A DNA stretch of 39,203 nucleotides from Sulfurovum sp. GTDB lineage: Bacteria; Campylobacterota; Campylobacteria; Campylobacterales; Sulfurovaceae. Below, piece by piece: positions 16,787 to 26,572 of this stretch. Made by a program: the position numbers and the translations under genes. The stretch lies in the NCBI GenBank assembly GCA_028684885.1, contig JAQUFB010000004.1, forward strand, positions 1 to 39,203. Reading direction: 5' to 3'. Every line of letters starts with the position of its first letter. Within the stretch, counting starts at the first letter, position 1. Below the pieces are notes generated by a model. The model saw only the letters and a program-made list of their open reading frames with translations. It was not told the origin of the DNA and searched no databases.

Positions 16787-17566
16787 ATGAAAAAAACAGT
16801 AAATGTCATATGTATAAAATGGGGCACAAGATATTCAGCTGAATATGTGAATAAATTGTACAGTATGATCAAAAGAAATACATCATATGATATCAAATTT
16901 TATTGTTTTACTGAAAATTCTCAAGATCTCAATAAAGATATTATAGTGAAACCTATAAATGATGTTGATACATCTGAAAAGTATAAATACTATTATCGAA
17001 AAGAAGCAGGATTGAGTGATGATAATTTGGGAGGCTTAAAAGGAGAACGGGTTTTTTTCTTTGATTTAGATGTAGTCATTGTTTCAGATTTAGATGAGTT
17101 TTTCGAATATCCAAAAGATAATAAATTTTATATCATCAACGATTGGAATACAAAAGGTGATCATGTAGGACAAGCGAGTTGCTACTCCTGGGTTGTGGGA
17201 ACTTTGGGACATGTACAAGAATATTATGAAAAACATCCGAAAGAGGTTCTCGATCATTTTGGAACATCTGCTCAAGAATACTTATCTAGTAAGGTAATAG
17301 AAAAATATGGTAGTTTAAATTTTTGGCCAGAGAATTGGTTCTGTTCGTTTAAACTACATTGTATACCAAGATTTTGGCTTTTAAGACATTTTTTAGTCCC
17401 TCAAATGCCTAAAGATAAGCCGGGATTGAAAGTTATTGTTTTTCATGGAGTTCCAGATCCAGATGAAGCGATTAAGGGTATTTGGCCTATAAAAAAGGGG
17501 CAAGGATGGAAAAGGCTATATAAAGTTTGCAAGCCGACGAAATGGATTGAAAACTATTGGTATTAA
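16787..17566 (+). CDS. Probable GT-A glycosyltransferase
   Basis: The 259-residue protein begins KKTVNVICIKWGTRYSAEYVNKLYSM. Its centre holds GERVFFFDLDVVIVSDLDEFF, a DxD-type metal and sugar-nucleotide motif on a strand, as in GT8-like GT-A enzymes. The second half has LNFWPENWFCSFK and VIVFHGVPDPDE, where a late histidine often completes the metal site. No signal peptide is seen. AAAGGATT precedes the ATG. I do not recognise a precise named subfamily. The role in the locus glycan is inferred from the motif and neighbours. Confidence 0.65.
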   Translation: MKKTVNVICIKWGTRYSAEYVNKLYSMIKRNTSYDIKFYCFTENSQDLNKDIIVKPINDVDTSEKYKYYYRKEAGLSDDNLGGLKGERVFFFDLDVVIVSDLDEFFEYPKDNKFYIINDWNTKGDHVGQASCYSWVVGTLGHVQEYYEKHPKEVLDHFGTSAQEYLSSKVIEKYGSLNFWPENWFCSFKLHCIPRFWLLRHFLVPQMPKDKPGLKVIVFHGVPDPDEAIKGIWPIKKGQGWKRLYKVCKPTKWIENYWY

Positions 17567-17653
17567 GAAAATCTGTTTGGTTATTTACAACCTTAAAATT
17601 GTAAAAAGTCTAAAATCTAAAACTCAAATATTTTTTATAAGGATGATATTAGG

Positions 17654-18568
17654 ATGAATAAGAAGCAAAAGCTTTCATCTATAGCAAAATGCACAGTAGG
17701 CGTAGGAATATTGAGTTGGAAATCTCATGAGACTTTGGAAAAAAGCTTACAGAGTTATGAGAAGATTGGTTTTAAAGATTTTTTTGATCAAGCTAAAATT
17801 ATTTTTCAAGAGTTTTCTTTGGATGATAAACTACTTGCCGAAAAATATGGCTATGACTATGTAGGTACAAAAGAGAATTTGGGAATACAACATGGACATA
17901 AATTGATTTATGAGAATATTACAACTGATTATGTGCTTGTTTTGGAAAATGATAATCCTGTTATAGAAGAGAGCTCTACCTCCTTTCACAGACTGCTTCA
18001 AGCAGTTGAACTTATGGAAAATGGAACTATCGATCTTATGAGATTAAGGCATCGATGGAAGTTTGGCGAAAGTTTTAGTTTGGGAAAATATTTAAAATAT
18101 TTTGATGTACAAAACCTCCATGAAAAATATTGCCATGATGAGATAATGGAGCATTCACTTGAGAGTTTCATCAAACCTATAAAAAGATTTTTTAGACCGG
18201 ATAAGGCAGATAGATTAGCCGGTTATTCGGTTTATTTTGAAAAATATCCTGACAAAATTTTCCCTAAATATATAAAAAAAATAGAGGATGAGCTGTTTGC
18301 TGTAAGTTCCTATATCATGCCATGGACAAATCAAAGTGTACTCTTGAAACGTAGATTTTATGGGGAACTACTGGAATATGCAGATAAAAATCCTTCTTCA
18401 AGAACAGCCAATGGATTTCAAGATTTGGAAAAACCTCTAAATACTAAATGGTGGAGAGATCAAAATTTTCAAATTGGTGTAGGTGAAGGTATTTTTACAC
18501 ATAATAGATTTGATGATAGTTGGAGAAAATCTCATCAAGCTTTTAACCAAAATATTGCCGTGAAATGA
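17654..18568 (+). CDS. Probable GT2-like glycosyltransferase, last gene of the locus
   Basis: The 304-residue protein starts with AKCTVGVGILSWKSHETLEKSLQSY, the strand-loop-helix opening of GT-A family 2 enzymes. NLGIQHGHKLIYENITTDYVLVLENDNPVIEE holds the acidic END motif where DxD usually lies. A ribosome site AAGGATGATATTAGG precedes the ATG. The C-terminal half is not recognised, but GEGIFTHNRFD near the end may supply the catalytic-site histidine. It closes the AT-rich plus-strand run and converges on galU. Sugar and acceptor are unknown. Confidence 0.6.
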   Translation: MNKKQKLSSIAKCTVGVGILSWKSHETLEKSLQSYEKIGFKDFFDQAKIIFQEFSLDDKLLAEKYGYDYVGTKENLGIQHGHKLIYENITTDYVLVLENDNPVIEESSTSFHRLLQAVELMENGTIDLMRLRHRWKFGESFSLGKYLKYFDVQNLHEKYCHDEIMEHSLESFIKPIKRFFRPDKADRLAGYSVYFEKYPDKIFPKYIKKIEDELFAVSSYIMPWTNQSVLLKRRFYGELLEYADKNPSSRTANGFQDLEKPLNTKWWRDQNFQIGVGEGIFTHNRFDDSWRKSHQAFNQNIAVK

Positions 18569-18674
18569 TCTACCTATAGAAGATAAGAGAGCGTGTCTAA
18601 ATTGGTGTATGCGGTTTCAGATATTTCTCAAGCCTCGCTTTAAGCCAGATGGCATGTTGAGACTTAAGTGATTG

Positions 18675-18699
18675 AAAAAACTATAATAAGGCTGCTTAT
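18675..18699 (-). terminator. Weak terminator after galU
   Basis: On the minus strand ATAAG and CTTAT form a 5-bp stem with loop CAGC, followed by TATAG and six T residues. It begins 19 bases after the galU stop. The T-run is good but the stem is short. Confidence 0.4.
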
Positions 18700-18717
18700 C
18701 CCAACTCCCTAAAAAAT

Positions 18718-19542
18718 TTACTCCATGTTCTTATAAAAATAATTCGTAGCTTCTACAAACCCATCCACGGAACCGCAGTCAAAACGTCTGCCCCTGAACT
18801 TGTATGCAATAACTTTTCCCTTTTTCGCCTGCTCAAGAAGTGCATCGGTGATCTGTATCTCTCCGCCTTTGCCGGGTTTGGTCTCTCTGAGGATATCAAA
18901 GATGTCCGGAGAGAGGATATATCTTCCGATGATCGCCATGTTGGTCGGTGCATCCTTGGGATCAGGTTTTTCGACCATATCGGTGACACGGTAGGTGTCA
19001 TCGCTTCCGTCGACAAGATGCCCTGCGATGACGCCGTATTTGTCGGTCTGGTCCATCGGTACCTCTTCGATCGCAACGATGGAGCATTGGTACTTCTCAT
19101 AGACCTCGATCATCTGGCTGAGTACTCCTTTGTCCGTATGGGTACAAAGATCATCGGCGAGCACCACGGCAAAAGGCTCATTGCCTATCAGTGTCTCTCC
19201 GGTGAGGATCGCATGCCCCAGGCCCTTCATCTCGACCTGTCGTGTATAGGAGAAGGTACATTGTTCGATCAGCGCACGGATATCATCGAGCAGATGCTCT
19301 TTTGAGCCTCCCTTGATCTGGTGTTCGAGTTCATAGGAGATATCAAAATGGTCCTCTATCGCGCGTTTGCCTCTCCCCGTAACGATCGCCATCGTATGGA
19401 TACCTGCTTCCACTGCCTCTTCGACACCGTACTGTATCAGCGGTTTGGTAAGGACGGGAAGCATCTCTTTTGGGGTAGCTTTCGTCGCAGGCAGGAAACG
19501 CGTTCCGTAGCCTGCCGCGGGAAATAGACATTTTTTGATCAT
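18718..19542 (-). CDS. galU: UTP-glucose-1-phosphate uridylyltransferase
   Basis: GalU makes UDP-glucose from UTP and glucose-1-phosphate. The N-terminus KKCLFPAAGYGTRFLPATKATPKEMLPV is the GalU form of the nucleotidyltransferase loop, and VEKPDPKDAPTNMAIIGRYIL carries the sugar-binding residues. Length (274 aa) is typical. It is the last gene of a minus-strand run after pgi (50-base gap), the phosphohexomutase and galE. These together interconvert fructose-6-P, glucose-6-P, glucose-1-P, UDP-glucose and UDP-galactose. They presumably feed the neighbouring glycosyltransferases. Confidence 0.95.
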   Translation of the reverse strand: MIKKCLFPAAGYGTRFLPATKATPKEMLPVLTKPLIQYGVEEAVEAGIHTMAIVTGRGKRAIEDHFDISYELEHQIKGGSKEHLLDDIRALIEQCTFSYTRQVEMKGLGHAILTGETLIGNEPFAVVLADDLCTHTDKGVLSQMIEVYEKYQCSIVAIEEVPMDQTDKYGVIAGHLVDGSDDTYRVTDMVEKPDPKDAPTNMAIIGRYILSPDIFDILRETKPGKGGEIQITDALLEQAKKGKVIAYKFRGRRFDCGSVDGFVEATNYFYKNME

Positions 19543-19592
19543 CGTTGGCTCTTCCTTTGTAAATAATGGCTAAAATTATAGCCGAAGCATTA

Positions 19593-20816
19593 TTAGCGCT
19601 TGATTTCTTCCAGTTTCTTTTTGAGGATCACTTTCCCGTTTTCAACGCCGGGTTGGTCATAGGCATTGACATCCATGAGCTCTGCAACCAGCGAGGTGAG
19701 AAGTTCATAGTAGTAGATCAGGGAACCGATCGTGTAGGCATCCACCCTGGGAAGGGTAATGCTGTCAATCGGGATATCCCCCTCCTGCTCCAGAGACTCT
19801 ATGACCGAATCACACTGCATATTGATCAGCCTGTCGAAAGAGATCGAATTGAGGATGTCCAGAGATTCAAGGTGCGGCAGGGAGAGGTCCGGTATCATCA
19901 TCCTCTCTTCAAAGTTTTCGATCTTGATAAAGGTGATGGACTTGTCACGGGTCCCGTCTGTCAAGAGCTGCAAAAAGGAGTGCTGGTCTTTGGGGCCTAT
20001 CAAGCCGATAGGCGTAAGCCCCACGTGAAAGGCGGAGTGTCTCTGGTGTTTTCCCAGACTCTCCCCCCACAGCTGTACATACCATTCGCAAAAATATTTG
20101 AGGAGTTCGGAGTAGGCGAAGATACAGTTGATGTTGTAGCGCGCATGGTTTTTGGCATAGAAGACCGCTTTTTTGAGCAGCGGCTCCTGCATATACCCCT
20201 GTTCAAAAAAGCTCTCCTTGACCCTTCTGGCGCCTGAAAGCAGAGAGGCGACATCGACACCGCACAGGACCAGAGGAAGCAGGCCCACAGGGGAGAGGAC
20301 CGAAAAACGTCCGCCTACGTTCCGGGGAACATAGAGCACATCTGCATGAACCTCCTGCGCATATCTGTCCAGCGGTGAACCCGGATCAGTAATGAAGGTA
20401 TAGGATGAGGTATCGGGGTGTAGAGAGTAGACATATTTGTAGATCGCAAAGGTCTCTACGGTAGTGCCGGATTTGGAGATCACGATGAAGTGTGTTTTCT
20501 CCAGGTCGATCTCTTTGAGTGTGGTGTTGATATCGATCGGGTCGGTACTTTCAAAAAGATAGAGGGTGCGTTTGAGGTTGTTGACCGGTTTGACAAATTC
20601 GTAGATCGCCTTGGCCCCGAGCGAACTGCCTCCGATACCGATGATAACGATACTCTCAATATGCTCAGGGATCTTTTCGGCATACTTCAGAATCGGTGTG
20701 ATATCCTGATCGGGCAGGGAGTAATATCCTATCTTTCCCTGTTCTTTTTGAACTGCCTGGAGGGCATGGGCCTGTGCTTTCGGATGGTTGGATATGAAGT
20801 AGAGTCTGTTTTTCAT
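19593..20816 (-). CDS. pgi: Glucose-6-phosphate isomerase
   Basis: Pgi interconverts glucose-6-phosphate and fructose-6-phosphate. The sugar-phosphate isomerase motifs are IVIIGIGGSSLGAKAIYEF near residue 57, VISKSGTTVETFAIYKY, and GGRFSVLSPVG. At 407 residues it is shorter than the 550-residue enterobacterial enzyme but similar to the compact form found in Campylobacterota. The start overlaps the upstream mutase by 4 bases (ATGA), so the two are translationally coupled. Confidence 0.93.
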   Translation of the reverse strand: MKNRLYFISNHPKAQAHALQAVQKEQGKIGYYSLPDQDITPILKYAEKIPEHIESIVIIGIGGSSLGAKAIYEFVKPVNNLKRTLYLFESTDPIDINTTLKEIDLEKTHFIVISKSGTTVETFAIYKYVYSLHPDTSSYTFITDPGSPLDRYAQEVHADVLYVPRNVGGRFSVLSPVGLLPLVLCGVDVASLLSGARRVKESFFEQGYMQEPLLKKAVFYAKNHARYNINCIFAYSELLKYFCEWYVQLWGESLGKHQRHSAFHVGLTPIGLIGPKDQHSFLQLLTDGTRDKSITFIKIENFEERMMIPDLSLPHLESLDILNSISFDRLINMQCDSVIESLEQEGDIPIDSITLPRVDAYTIGSLIYYYELLTSLVAELMDVNAYDQPGVENGKVILKKKLEEIKR

Positions 20817-22186
20817 AATGAATCTTTTGCCTTTTGGATCAGTGCGTTCACTTTGGTTTCATAGATTTTTGCAAGGGCTTCATCTGTGGACTCAAACCGT
20901 GTGACCAGTACCGGGGTCGTGTTGCTGGCCCTCACCAACCCCCATCCATGTTCAAAATTGATCCGTACACCGTCAACATCGATGACATTGAGAATGACGG
21001 GGAAGTCAGCAGGAGGATTAATCAGAAGCTCTTTTACCTTGTCGATGATCAGGAACTTCTCCTCTTCGCTGGTCTCTACCTTGATCTCCTCGGTGGAAAA
21101 GACTGTGGGCAGTGCATCGATCTCTTTGTCCAGATCAATCCCATCAGCGATCAGCTCAAGCATTCTCAGTGTCGCATAGATGGCATCATCATATCCGAAG
21201 TAACGGTGTTTGAAGAAGATGTGTCCGCTCACCTCGCAGGCCAGATCAGCACCTGTCTCTTTCATCTTTACCTTGAGGTTCGAATGGCCGGTCTTGTACA
21301 TGATCGCTTTGGCGCCGCGCCGTTCGAGCTCGTCATACATTACCTGGGAGCATTTGACCTCCCCGATGACCGTCGGGTTTTCCATCTGCATGGCAAAGAG
21401 CAGTGCCATCTGGTCTCCCTTGATATTGTGCTTGTGTGTCAGCACGGCGATACGGTCGGCATCGCCGTCATAGGCAAAGGCGATATCCCCTTCTTCCTCC
21501 AGCGCCTTTTTGACGTCACTGAGGTTTTTTTCTACCGAAGGGTCCGGGTGGTGGTTGGGGAAGGTGCCGTCAGGGTCACAGTACAAGCCGGTATAGTCGA
21601 GTTCAAGTGCATCGAAAATATCGGTGATCACCGTATCCGCAACACCGTTTCCGCAATCGATCACGATCTTTTTATCCAGCCCTTTGAGGCGGGCAAACTC
21701 CTTGACCATATAGTCGATATAGGGGGTTTTGGCATCGATCTCAACACGTTTAGTGTTATCTTCGATCTTCTGATCCTGGTGCGTGATGATCTCCTCTCCC
21801 AGGGCATAGATATCCTCTCCGAAGAAGGGGGCCTGACCGGTCGTGATCTTAAATCCGTTGTATTCGCTTGGATTGTGAGACCCTGTGATCATCACTGAAG
21901 CATTGGTTCTGTATCCATCGATCTCGTTGTAGTTGCAAAAGTAGTTGACCGGTGTGGCGACCATTCCCATATCCAGGACCTTGCATCCGGCCGCATTGAG
22001 CCCTGAAGCAAGGTAGTCGCGCAGAAGAGGGGAGTGAGAACGCGCATCATACCCGATTGCCACCACTTTATCTCCAGTAATCCGTTGTCCAAGATAGTAG
22101 CCTATCAGTTTCACGCTCTGTTCATTAAGCTCCGCTTCGAAGATACCTCTGATATCATACTCTCTAAAGATTGATTTTTTGATCAT
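20813..22186 (-). CDS. Phosphomannomutase/phosphoglucomutase
   Basis: This alpha-D-phosphohexomutase moves phosphate between C6 and C1 of glucose and/or mannose. The family pattern is complete: [16 protein letters not shown] at the start, the phosphoserine loop [13 protein letters not shown], the magnesium loop [10 protein letters not shown], the sugar-binding [10 protein letters not shown], and the phosphate-binding C-terminus [14 protein letters not shown]. Its 457-residue length is typical of the bifunctional PMM/PGM (AlgC-type, ManB) enzymes. It overlaps galE and pgi by 4 bases each. With galU next to pgi, the glucose branch is likely at least one of its roles. Confidence 0.9.
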   Translation of the reverse strand: MIKKSIFREYDIRGIFEAELNEQSVKLIGYYLGQRITGDKVVAIGYDARSHSPLLRDYLASGLNAAGCKVLDMGMVATPVNYFCNYNEIDGYRTNASVMITGSHNPSEYNGFKITTGQAPFFGEDIYALGEEIITHQDQKIEDNTKRVEIDAKTPYIDYMVKEFARLKGLDKKIVIDCGNGVADTVITDIFDALELDYTGLYCDPDGTFPNHHPDPSVEKNLSDVKKALEEEGDIAFAYDGDADRIAVLTHKHNIKGDQMALLFAMQMENPTVIGEVKCSQVMYDELERRGAKAIMYKTGHSNLKVKMKETGADLACEVSGHIFFKHRYFGYDDAIYATLRMLELIADGIDLDKEIDALPTVFSTEEIKVETSEEEKFLIIDKVKELLINPPADFPVILNVIDVDGVRINFEHGWGLVRASNTTPVLVTRFESTDEALAKIYETKVNALIQKAKDSL

Positions 22187-23202
22187 GCTTCACCTTCATA
22201 TCCGTTGGGGTTTTGTGATTGCCAGCGCCAGGTGTCTTGGCACATCGCTTCTATATCTCTGGTTGCTTCCCACCCTAAAACCTCTTTGGCATAACCCGGG
22301 TCGGCAAAGCATTTGGCGATATCGCCGCTCCTTCTCGGTGCGATACGGTAGGGTACTTTTTTACCGGATGCCTTCTCAAAGGCTTTGACCATATCAAGCA
22401 CCGAGTATCCCTGTCCTGTCCCCAGGTTCACAGCCAGCACTTCGTCGATCGTGTCGATCTTTTCGAGGGCCTTGAGGTGCCCCTTTGCCAGGTCGACCAC
22501 ATGGATATAGTCCCTTACCCCCGTACCGTCATGGGTATCGTAATCATCCCCGAATACGGAGAGGTGCTCTCTTTTTCCTACGGCTACCTGGGAGATAAAA
22601 GGCATCAGGTTGTTGGGGATGCCGTTGGGATCCTCACCGATCAAGCCCGATGCGTGCGCACCGACCGGATTGAAATACCTGAGCAGCACCACTTTCCATT
22701 GGTTGTCGGAGATGTGGAGATCACGCAAGATCTCTTCGATAAAGAGTTTGCTCCTGCCGTAAGGGTTGGTCGCCTGAAGCGGGAAATTTTCTCTGATCGG
22801 GGTGGCATGGGGATCACCATAGACGGTGGCAGAAGAACTGAAGACGATCGATCTGCATCCATATGATGCCATCACTTCACACAGAACGGTGGTACCGTAC
22901 ACGTTGTTGTCGTAGTACTTCAGCGGATGTGCCACAGACTCTCCGACCGCCTTCAGACCGGCAAAATGGATCACCGCATCAATCGGATAAGCTCTGAATG
23001 CAGCGTGGAGGTCCTTTCTGTTACGTATGTCACCCCGGATAAAAGGGACCTCTTTGCCTGTGATCTTCTCTACACGTGCGATGCTCTCTCGTGAGGCATT
23101 GGAGAGGTTGTCGAAAACAACGATCTCATATCCTTTCTCCAAGAGCTCCACGCAGGTATGCGACCCGATATATCCTGCACCGCCGGTGACTAAAATCGCC
23201 AT
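22183..23202 (-). CDS. galE: UDP-glucose 4-epimerase
   Basis: GalE interconverts UDP-glucose and UDP-galactose (and often the N-acetyl forms) through a bound NAD. The N-terminus [21 protein letters not shown] holds the NAD glycine motif. [11 protein letters not shown] and [14 protein letters not shown] carry the catalytic Ser and YxxxK, and [17 protein letters not shown] is a well-conserved GalE stretch. Length (339 aa) is typical. AAAGGGGAAG precedes the ATG. It is the first gene of the four-gene precursor operon and is 32 bases downstream of the outer-membrane protein gene, so it may be read from a promoter further up. Confidence 0.95.
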   Translation of the reverse strand: MAILVTGGAGYIGSHTCVELLEKGYEIVVFDNLSNASRESIARVEKITGKEVPFIRGDIRNRKDLHAAFRAYPIDAVIHFAGLKAVGESVAHPLKYYDNNVYGTTVLCEVMASYGCRSIVFSSSATVYGDPHATPIRENFPLQATNPYGRSKLFIEEILRDLHISDNQWKVVLLRYFNPVGAHASGLIGEDPNGIPNNLMPFISQVAVGKREHLSVFGDDYDTHDGTGVRDYIHVVDLAKGHLKALEKIDTIDEVLAVNLGTGQGYSVLDMVKAFEKASGKKVPYRIAPRRSGDIAKCFADPGYAKEVLGWEATRDIEAMCQDTWRWQSQNPNGYEGEA

Positions 23203-23234
23203 AAAATTCTTCCCCTTTTTAACCGTAATTTTTT

Positions 23235-23798
23235 CTAAAAACTGAGTTTCATTCCGAGATAGAAGCTCTCATTGAATGTATAGTCAGCTGCCTTGTAGTC
23301 TGTATCGATATTTCTGTATCCTGTAAAGAGATGGATATTGGGGACGACTTCCATGCCCAGTTGGGTGCGGAATTCGGTGTAGTTCTCTGCTTCATTGAAG
23401 CTTAGTACTTCCGGCGCATAGGCAAAACTCATCTCCAGCGTCGTCGTTGGTATTGCATCTGTCAGCGGTAAGGTATAGGCGGCTTTTGCCAGAAACGGAA
23501 CTGCGGCAAACTCATCTGCAAAAACAGCTTTGATCCCGAGGCCGACTCGCAATCCGTAGATGCCTTGAAGCTGGTTTTCTCCCGAGAGACCGATACCAAA
23601 AAGGTTGTCACCGTCACTATGCAGATAATTTGCATCAAGGGTATAGCTTGTACCGTCCGCATATCCAATGATATCGTTGAAATTCAGGGAAGTTTGAAGC
23701 TCTACATCTTCATCGTTGATATTCAGTGAGACAGCATTTTGCGCACTCAGCATACCGCTTAGAAGAAAACTGCCTAGTAGAATTTTTTTGAAATACAT
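23235..23798 (-). CDS. YfaZ-like outer-membrane beta-barrel protein
   Basis: I start at ATG 23798 (187 aa), which has AAAGGAG at ideal distance; the ORF track start adds 20 unsupported residues. The first 19 residues, [19 protein letters not shown], form a signal peptide with probable cleavage after SA. The rest alternates polar and hydrophobic residues (for example [25 protein letters not shown]) and ends in GMKLSF. A terminal phenylalanine is the recognition mark for the outer-membrane barrel assembly machinery. This layout resembles the small YfaZ family, whose function is unknown. It lies between ccoS and galE. Confidence 0.7.
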   Translation of the reverse strand: MYFKKILLGSFLLSGMLSAQNAVSLNINDEDVELQTSLNFNDIIGYADGTSYTLDANYLHSDGDNLFGIGLSGENQLQGIYGLRVGLGIKAVFADEFAAVPFLAKAAYTLPLTDAIPTTTLEMSFAYAPEVLSFNEAENYTEFRTQLGMEVVPNIHLFTGYRNIDTDYKAADYTFNESFYLGMKLSF

Positions 23799-23854
23799 AA
23801 AGACTCCTTTAAAAATGATTGAGATTTTAACATAGCCCGGGTTAGTCCTTCCTA

Positions 23855-24097
23855 TCAATCAGGCGGTCCATAGGCTTTTTCGTCTTTTTTTTTCTTCTTC
23901 TCATCACGCTTCTTTTTTTTCTCTTCCATCATCACCGCATCCCTGAGTGCATCTTCGCCGTCAAAGCGTGCACTGTCGATAAACTTGGAGTGGTCGTCAA
24001 ACTGTCCTGTTTTGATCCCCCACAGCAGTCCAATGAGCCCAAGGGCTCCAAGCAGAGTAGAGACACCGATCATCAATATCACAATACCTTCTGACAC
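23855..24097 (-). CDS. ccoS: cbb3-type cytochrome oxidase assembly protein CcoS
   Basis: CcoS is a small single-span inner-membrane protein needed for maturation of cbb3-type oxidase. The 80-residue protein has an N-terminal membrane helix (VILMIGVSTLLGALGLIGLLWGI) followed by GQFDDHSK, which is characteristic of the family, and then a highly charged tail rich in lysine (KKKKRDEKKKKKDEK). Translation starts at GTG 24097, the base next to the ccoI stop codon. The pairing with ccoI is conserved in many proteobacteria and strongly supports the call. The cbb3 structural genes are not in the window. Confidence 0.9.
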   Translation of the reverse strand: MSEGIVILMIGVSTLLGALGLIGLLWGIKTGQFDDHSKFIDSARFDGEDALRDAVMMEEKKKKRDEKKKKKDEKAYGPPD

Positions 24098-26530
24098 TTA
24101 CTTATCCTTTTTGAATTTTAATGTTTTAATACGCATTGAGTTGCCTACGACGACCAGTGAGCTCAAACTCATTGAGAGTGCCGCAACCAGAGGATTGACA
24201 AAGCCCGCGACTGCAAGCGGTACGGCGATGAGATTATACATCAAAGAGAAGCCGAGGTTCTCCTTGACCGCCCGGAAGGTGCGTCTGGAGAGCCTGTAGG
24301 ATTCATAGAGGCTCATCGGGCTCTCATCAAGCAGGACCACATCGCTCACCGAGATAGCCACGTCCGCTCCGTTCCCCATCGCTATGGCGATATCGGAAGA
24401 GGCGAGGGCTATCGTATCGTTGATCCCGTCCCCGGCCATGACGACTATCCCGCCTTCATCATGAAACCGGTCGATCATTTTTGCCTTTTCATCAGGCAGC
24501 AACCCGGCATAGAATTCTCCGATCCCTACGGCATCCGCTACCCTTTTGGCGCTCTGTTCGTTGTCTCCCGTGAGCATGACGACCCTGATTCCCATTTCCC
24601 GGATCATGTGAATCGCCTCTGCCGCGCCTTCCCTGATCGTATCACTGAGTTCATAGCGGGCTACCAGCTTATCGTCGATCGCAAAATAGAAGAGAGTATA
24701 GTCACTTTGCTCCTCCACCTCGACTCCCCTGGAGCGCATAAAGGAGGCATTACCTCCGATCAGTGTTTCCCCCTGATAGGATGCCTCAACCCCCTTTGCC
24801 TGGATTGTTTTGATATCTTCCAGCTGATAATTTTCCAGCTTCTCATACTCTGATTCGAGATAGGCAAGTATGCCTTTTGAGACAGGGTGGTTTGAGGTGT
24901 TGACAAGCGAATAGAGGAGGCTGAAATCAAATGTTTCGAGGATCTTTTCTGTCTGTACCGAGGGTCTTCCCTCGGTGATGGTACCGGTTTTATCAAGTGC
25001 GAGCAGGTCACTTTTTGCCATTGTTTCAAGGAAGGTTGCCTCTTTGAAGAGGATGTTCCTTTTTGCCGACATGGAGATCCCTACAAGTGATGCCATCGGT
25101 GTAGCGAGCCCCAATGCACAGGGGCAGGCGATGACAATGACTGAGATGCCGATGATCAGGGCATTTTCAAAACTTCCCGTTAGATAATACCAACCGGCAA
25201 ATGTAAGCAGGGCGATGAGAAGAATCACCGTGGAGAAATATCCGGAGACAGTGTTGGCCAGCTGTTCGATACGCGGTTTTTTGGTGATGGACTCTTCCAG
25301 GAGGTTCACGATAGAAGTGAGGAGGGAGCTGGATGCATCCTTTGTGGCTTCATAGCGGAGTGTAGAGTCCAGGCAGATAGAGCCGCTGAGGATCTCATCC
25401 CCCTCTTCTTTATAGACCGGTTCGCTTTCACCCGTGAGCGAACTCTCATCAAAAGAGGCTGCCCCCTGTGTCACCCTGCCGTCAATGACTACTTTCTCCC
25501 CCGGTTTGAGTTCTATGGTGTCTCCTATGATGACATTGTCAACGCCGACGAGTGATTTGACGCCCTCTTTGACCGTAGTAACTTCGGTAGGGGTGCTGCC
25601 TATGATATGATCGAGCGTATCGACTGCATGTTTCTTGCTCAGTACCTCCAGATACTTCCCTACGAGAACAAAGGTAATGATCATCGTGACCGAGTCAAAG
25701 TAGACCTCTCCGCGCTGCGTGACCATCGCATAGATGGAGTAGATATAGGCCGAGAGTGCGCCGGAGGCGACCAGTGTATCCATATTGACAGTTCGGTTTT
25801 TGTAGCCGTAGTAGGCCCCCCTGAAAAAGATCCATCCGGAGTAGAAAAGTACCGGTGTAGCCAAGATGAACTCGGCGACATTGAGAATATCTTTGAAGGA
25901 CTGCTCTATCCCTCCGAAGTATCCCGCATAGTGCGCGACGGCCAGCCACATGATGTTCATTGAGCCGAATACGGCGACAAGGATACGCATATAGTAGCTT
26001 TTGCGTGTTTTGACCGCATGCTCTTCCTGGAGCTTCGGGTCATAGGGGTAGGCATTGTAGCCGATAGCACGGATCGTAGCGATGATCTTGGAGAGCTTCA
26101 CCTCTTCGGGATCCCAGATGACCTTGGCTTTGTTGTTGGTGTAGTTGATGGTGGCTTCTATCACCCCTTCGAGTTTGTGCAGTACTTTTTCGTTCAGCCA
26201 GACACAGGCAGAACAGTGTATCCCCTCGATGACCAGGTTGATCTCATGCAGCCCGTCATCATGCACAGTGACATAACGTTTTTCAAAGCCTTCAAGATCG
26301 AACTTCTCCAGGTCTCCTTCCAGAGCTGAAGGGGGCTGGAGTGTTGTATCCCCAAGTTTTTCATAGAAATTGCCAAGGCCTTCATCTTCAAGCAGGTGGT
26401 AGACTCCCTGGCACCCTTTGCAGCAAAAATAGAGCGTCTGTCCGTTATGCTCCTCTTTGATCATTACACTCTCATCAAAGACAAGATTACAGTGGGTACA
26501 GGTACAGTCCGCCAAATCAAGCTCCTCCAT
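24098..26530 (-). CDS. ccoI: Copper-transporting P1B-type ATPase of cbb3 oxidase maturation
   Basis: CcoI (FixI) exports Cu(I) across the inner membrane for the CuB centre of cbb3 oxidase. An N-terminal cysteine cluster (CTCTHCNLVF and FCCKGCQGVYHLL) fits the CcoI-type metal-binding region. It is followed by a heavy-metal domain with GIHCSACVWL, and then eight membrane spans. The transport site is CPCALGLATPM, the phosphorylated aspartate is in DKTGTITEG, and the hinge reads TGDNEQSAKRVA and GDGINDTIALASSDIAIAMG. I take ATG 26530 (810 aa) as start; a GTG at 26572 in the ORF track would add 14 residues, and neither has a strong ribosome site. The ccoS start directly follows its stop. Confidence 0.93.
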   Translation of the reverse strand: MEELDLADCTCTHCNLVFDESVMIKEEHNGQTLYFCCKGCQGVYHLLEDEGLGNFYEKLGDTTLQPPSALEGDLEKFDLEGFEKRYVTVHDDGLHEINLVIEGIHCSACVWLNEKVLHKLEGVIEATINYTNNKAKVIWDPEEVKLSKIIATIRAIGYNAYPYDPKLQEEHAVKTRKSYYMRILVAVFGSMNIMWLAVAHYAGYFGGIEQSFKDILNVAEFILATPVLFYSGWIFFRGAYYGYKNRTVNMDTLVASGALSAYIYSIYAMVTQRGEVYFDSVTMIITFVLVGKYLEVLSKKHAVDTLDHIIGSTPTEVTTVKEGVKSLVGVDNVIIGDTIELKPGEKVVIDGRVTQGAASFDESSLTGESEPVYKEEGDEILSGSICLDSTLRYEATKDASSSLLTSIVNLLEESITKKPRIEQLANTVSGYFSTVILLIALLTFAGWYYLTGSFENALIIGISVIVIACPCALGLATPMASLVGISMSAKRNILFKEATFLETMAKSDLLALDKTGTITEGRPSVQTEKILETFDFSLLYSLVNTSNHPVSKGILAYLESEYEKLENYQLEDIKTIQAKGVEASYQGETLIGGNASFMRSRGVEVEEQSDYTLFYFAIDDKLVARYELSDTIREGAAEAIHMIREMGIRVVMLTGDNEQSAKRVADAVGIGEFYAGLLPDEKAKMIDRFHDEGGIVVMAGDGINDTIALASSDIAIAMGNGADVAISVSDVVLLDESPMSLYESYRLSRRTFRAVKENLGFSLMYNLIAVPLAVAGFVNPLVAALSMSLSSLVVVGNSMRIKTLKFKKDK

Positions 26531-26572
26531 TGAATTTACATGAATTTTATCCAAATAAGAGTAAAATCCCAC

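Noticed and set aside
20834-21898. 354-residue plus-strand ORF opposite the phosphohexomutase
   Set aside because: It is antisense to a gene with all catalytic motifs. The translation has no recognisable domain, so it is a shadow frame despite its length. The 284-residue frame in ftsH was rejected for the same reason.
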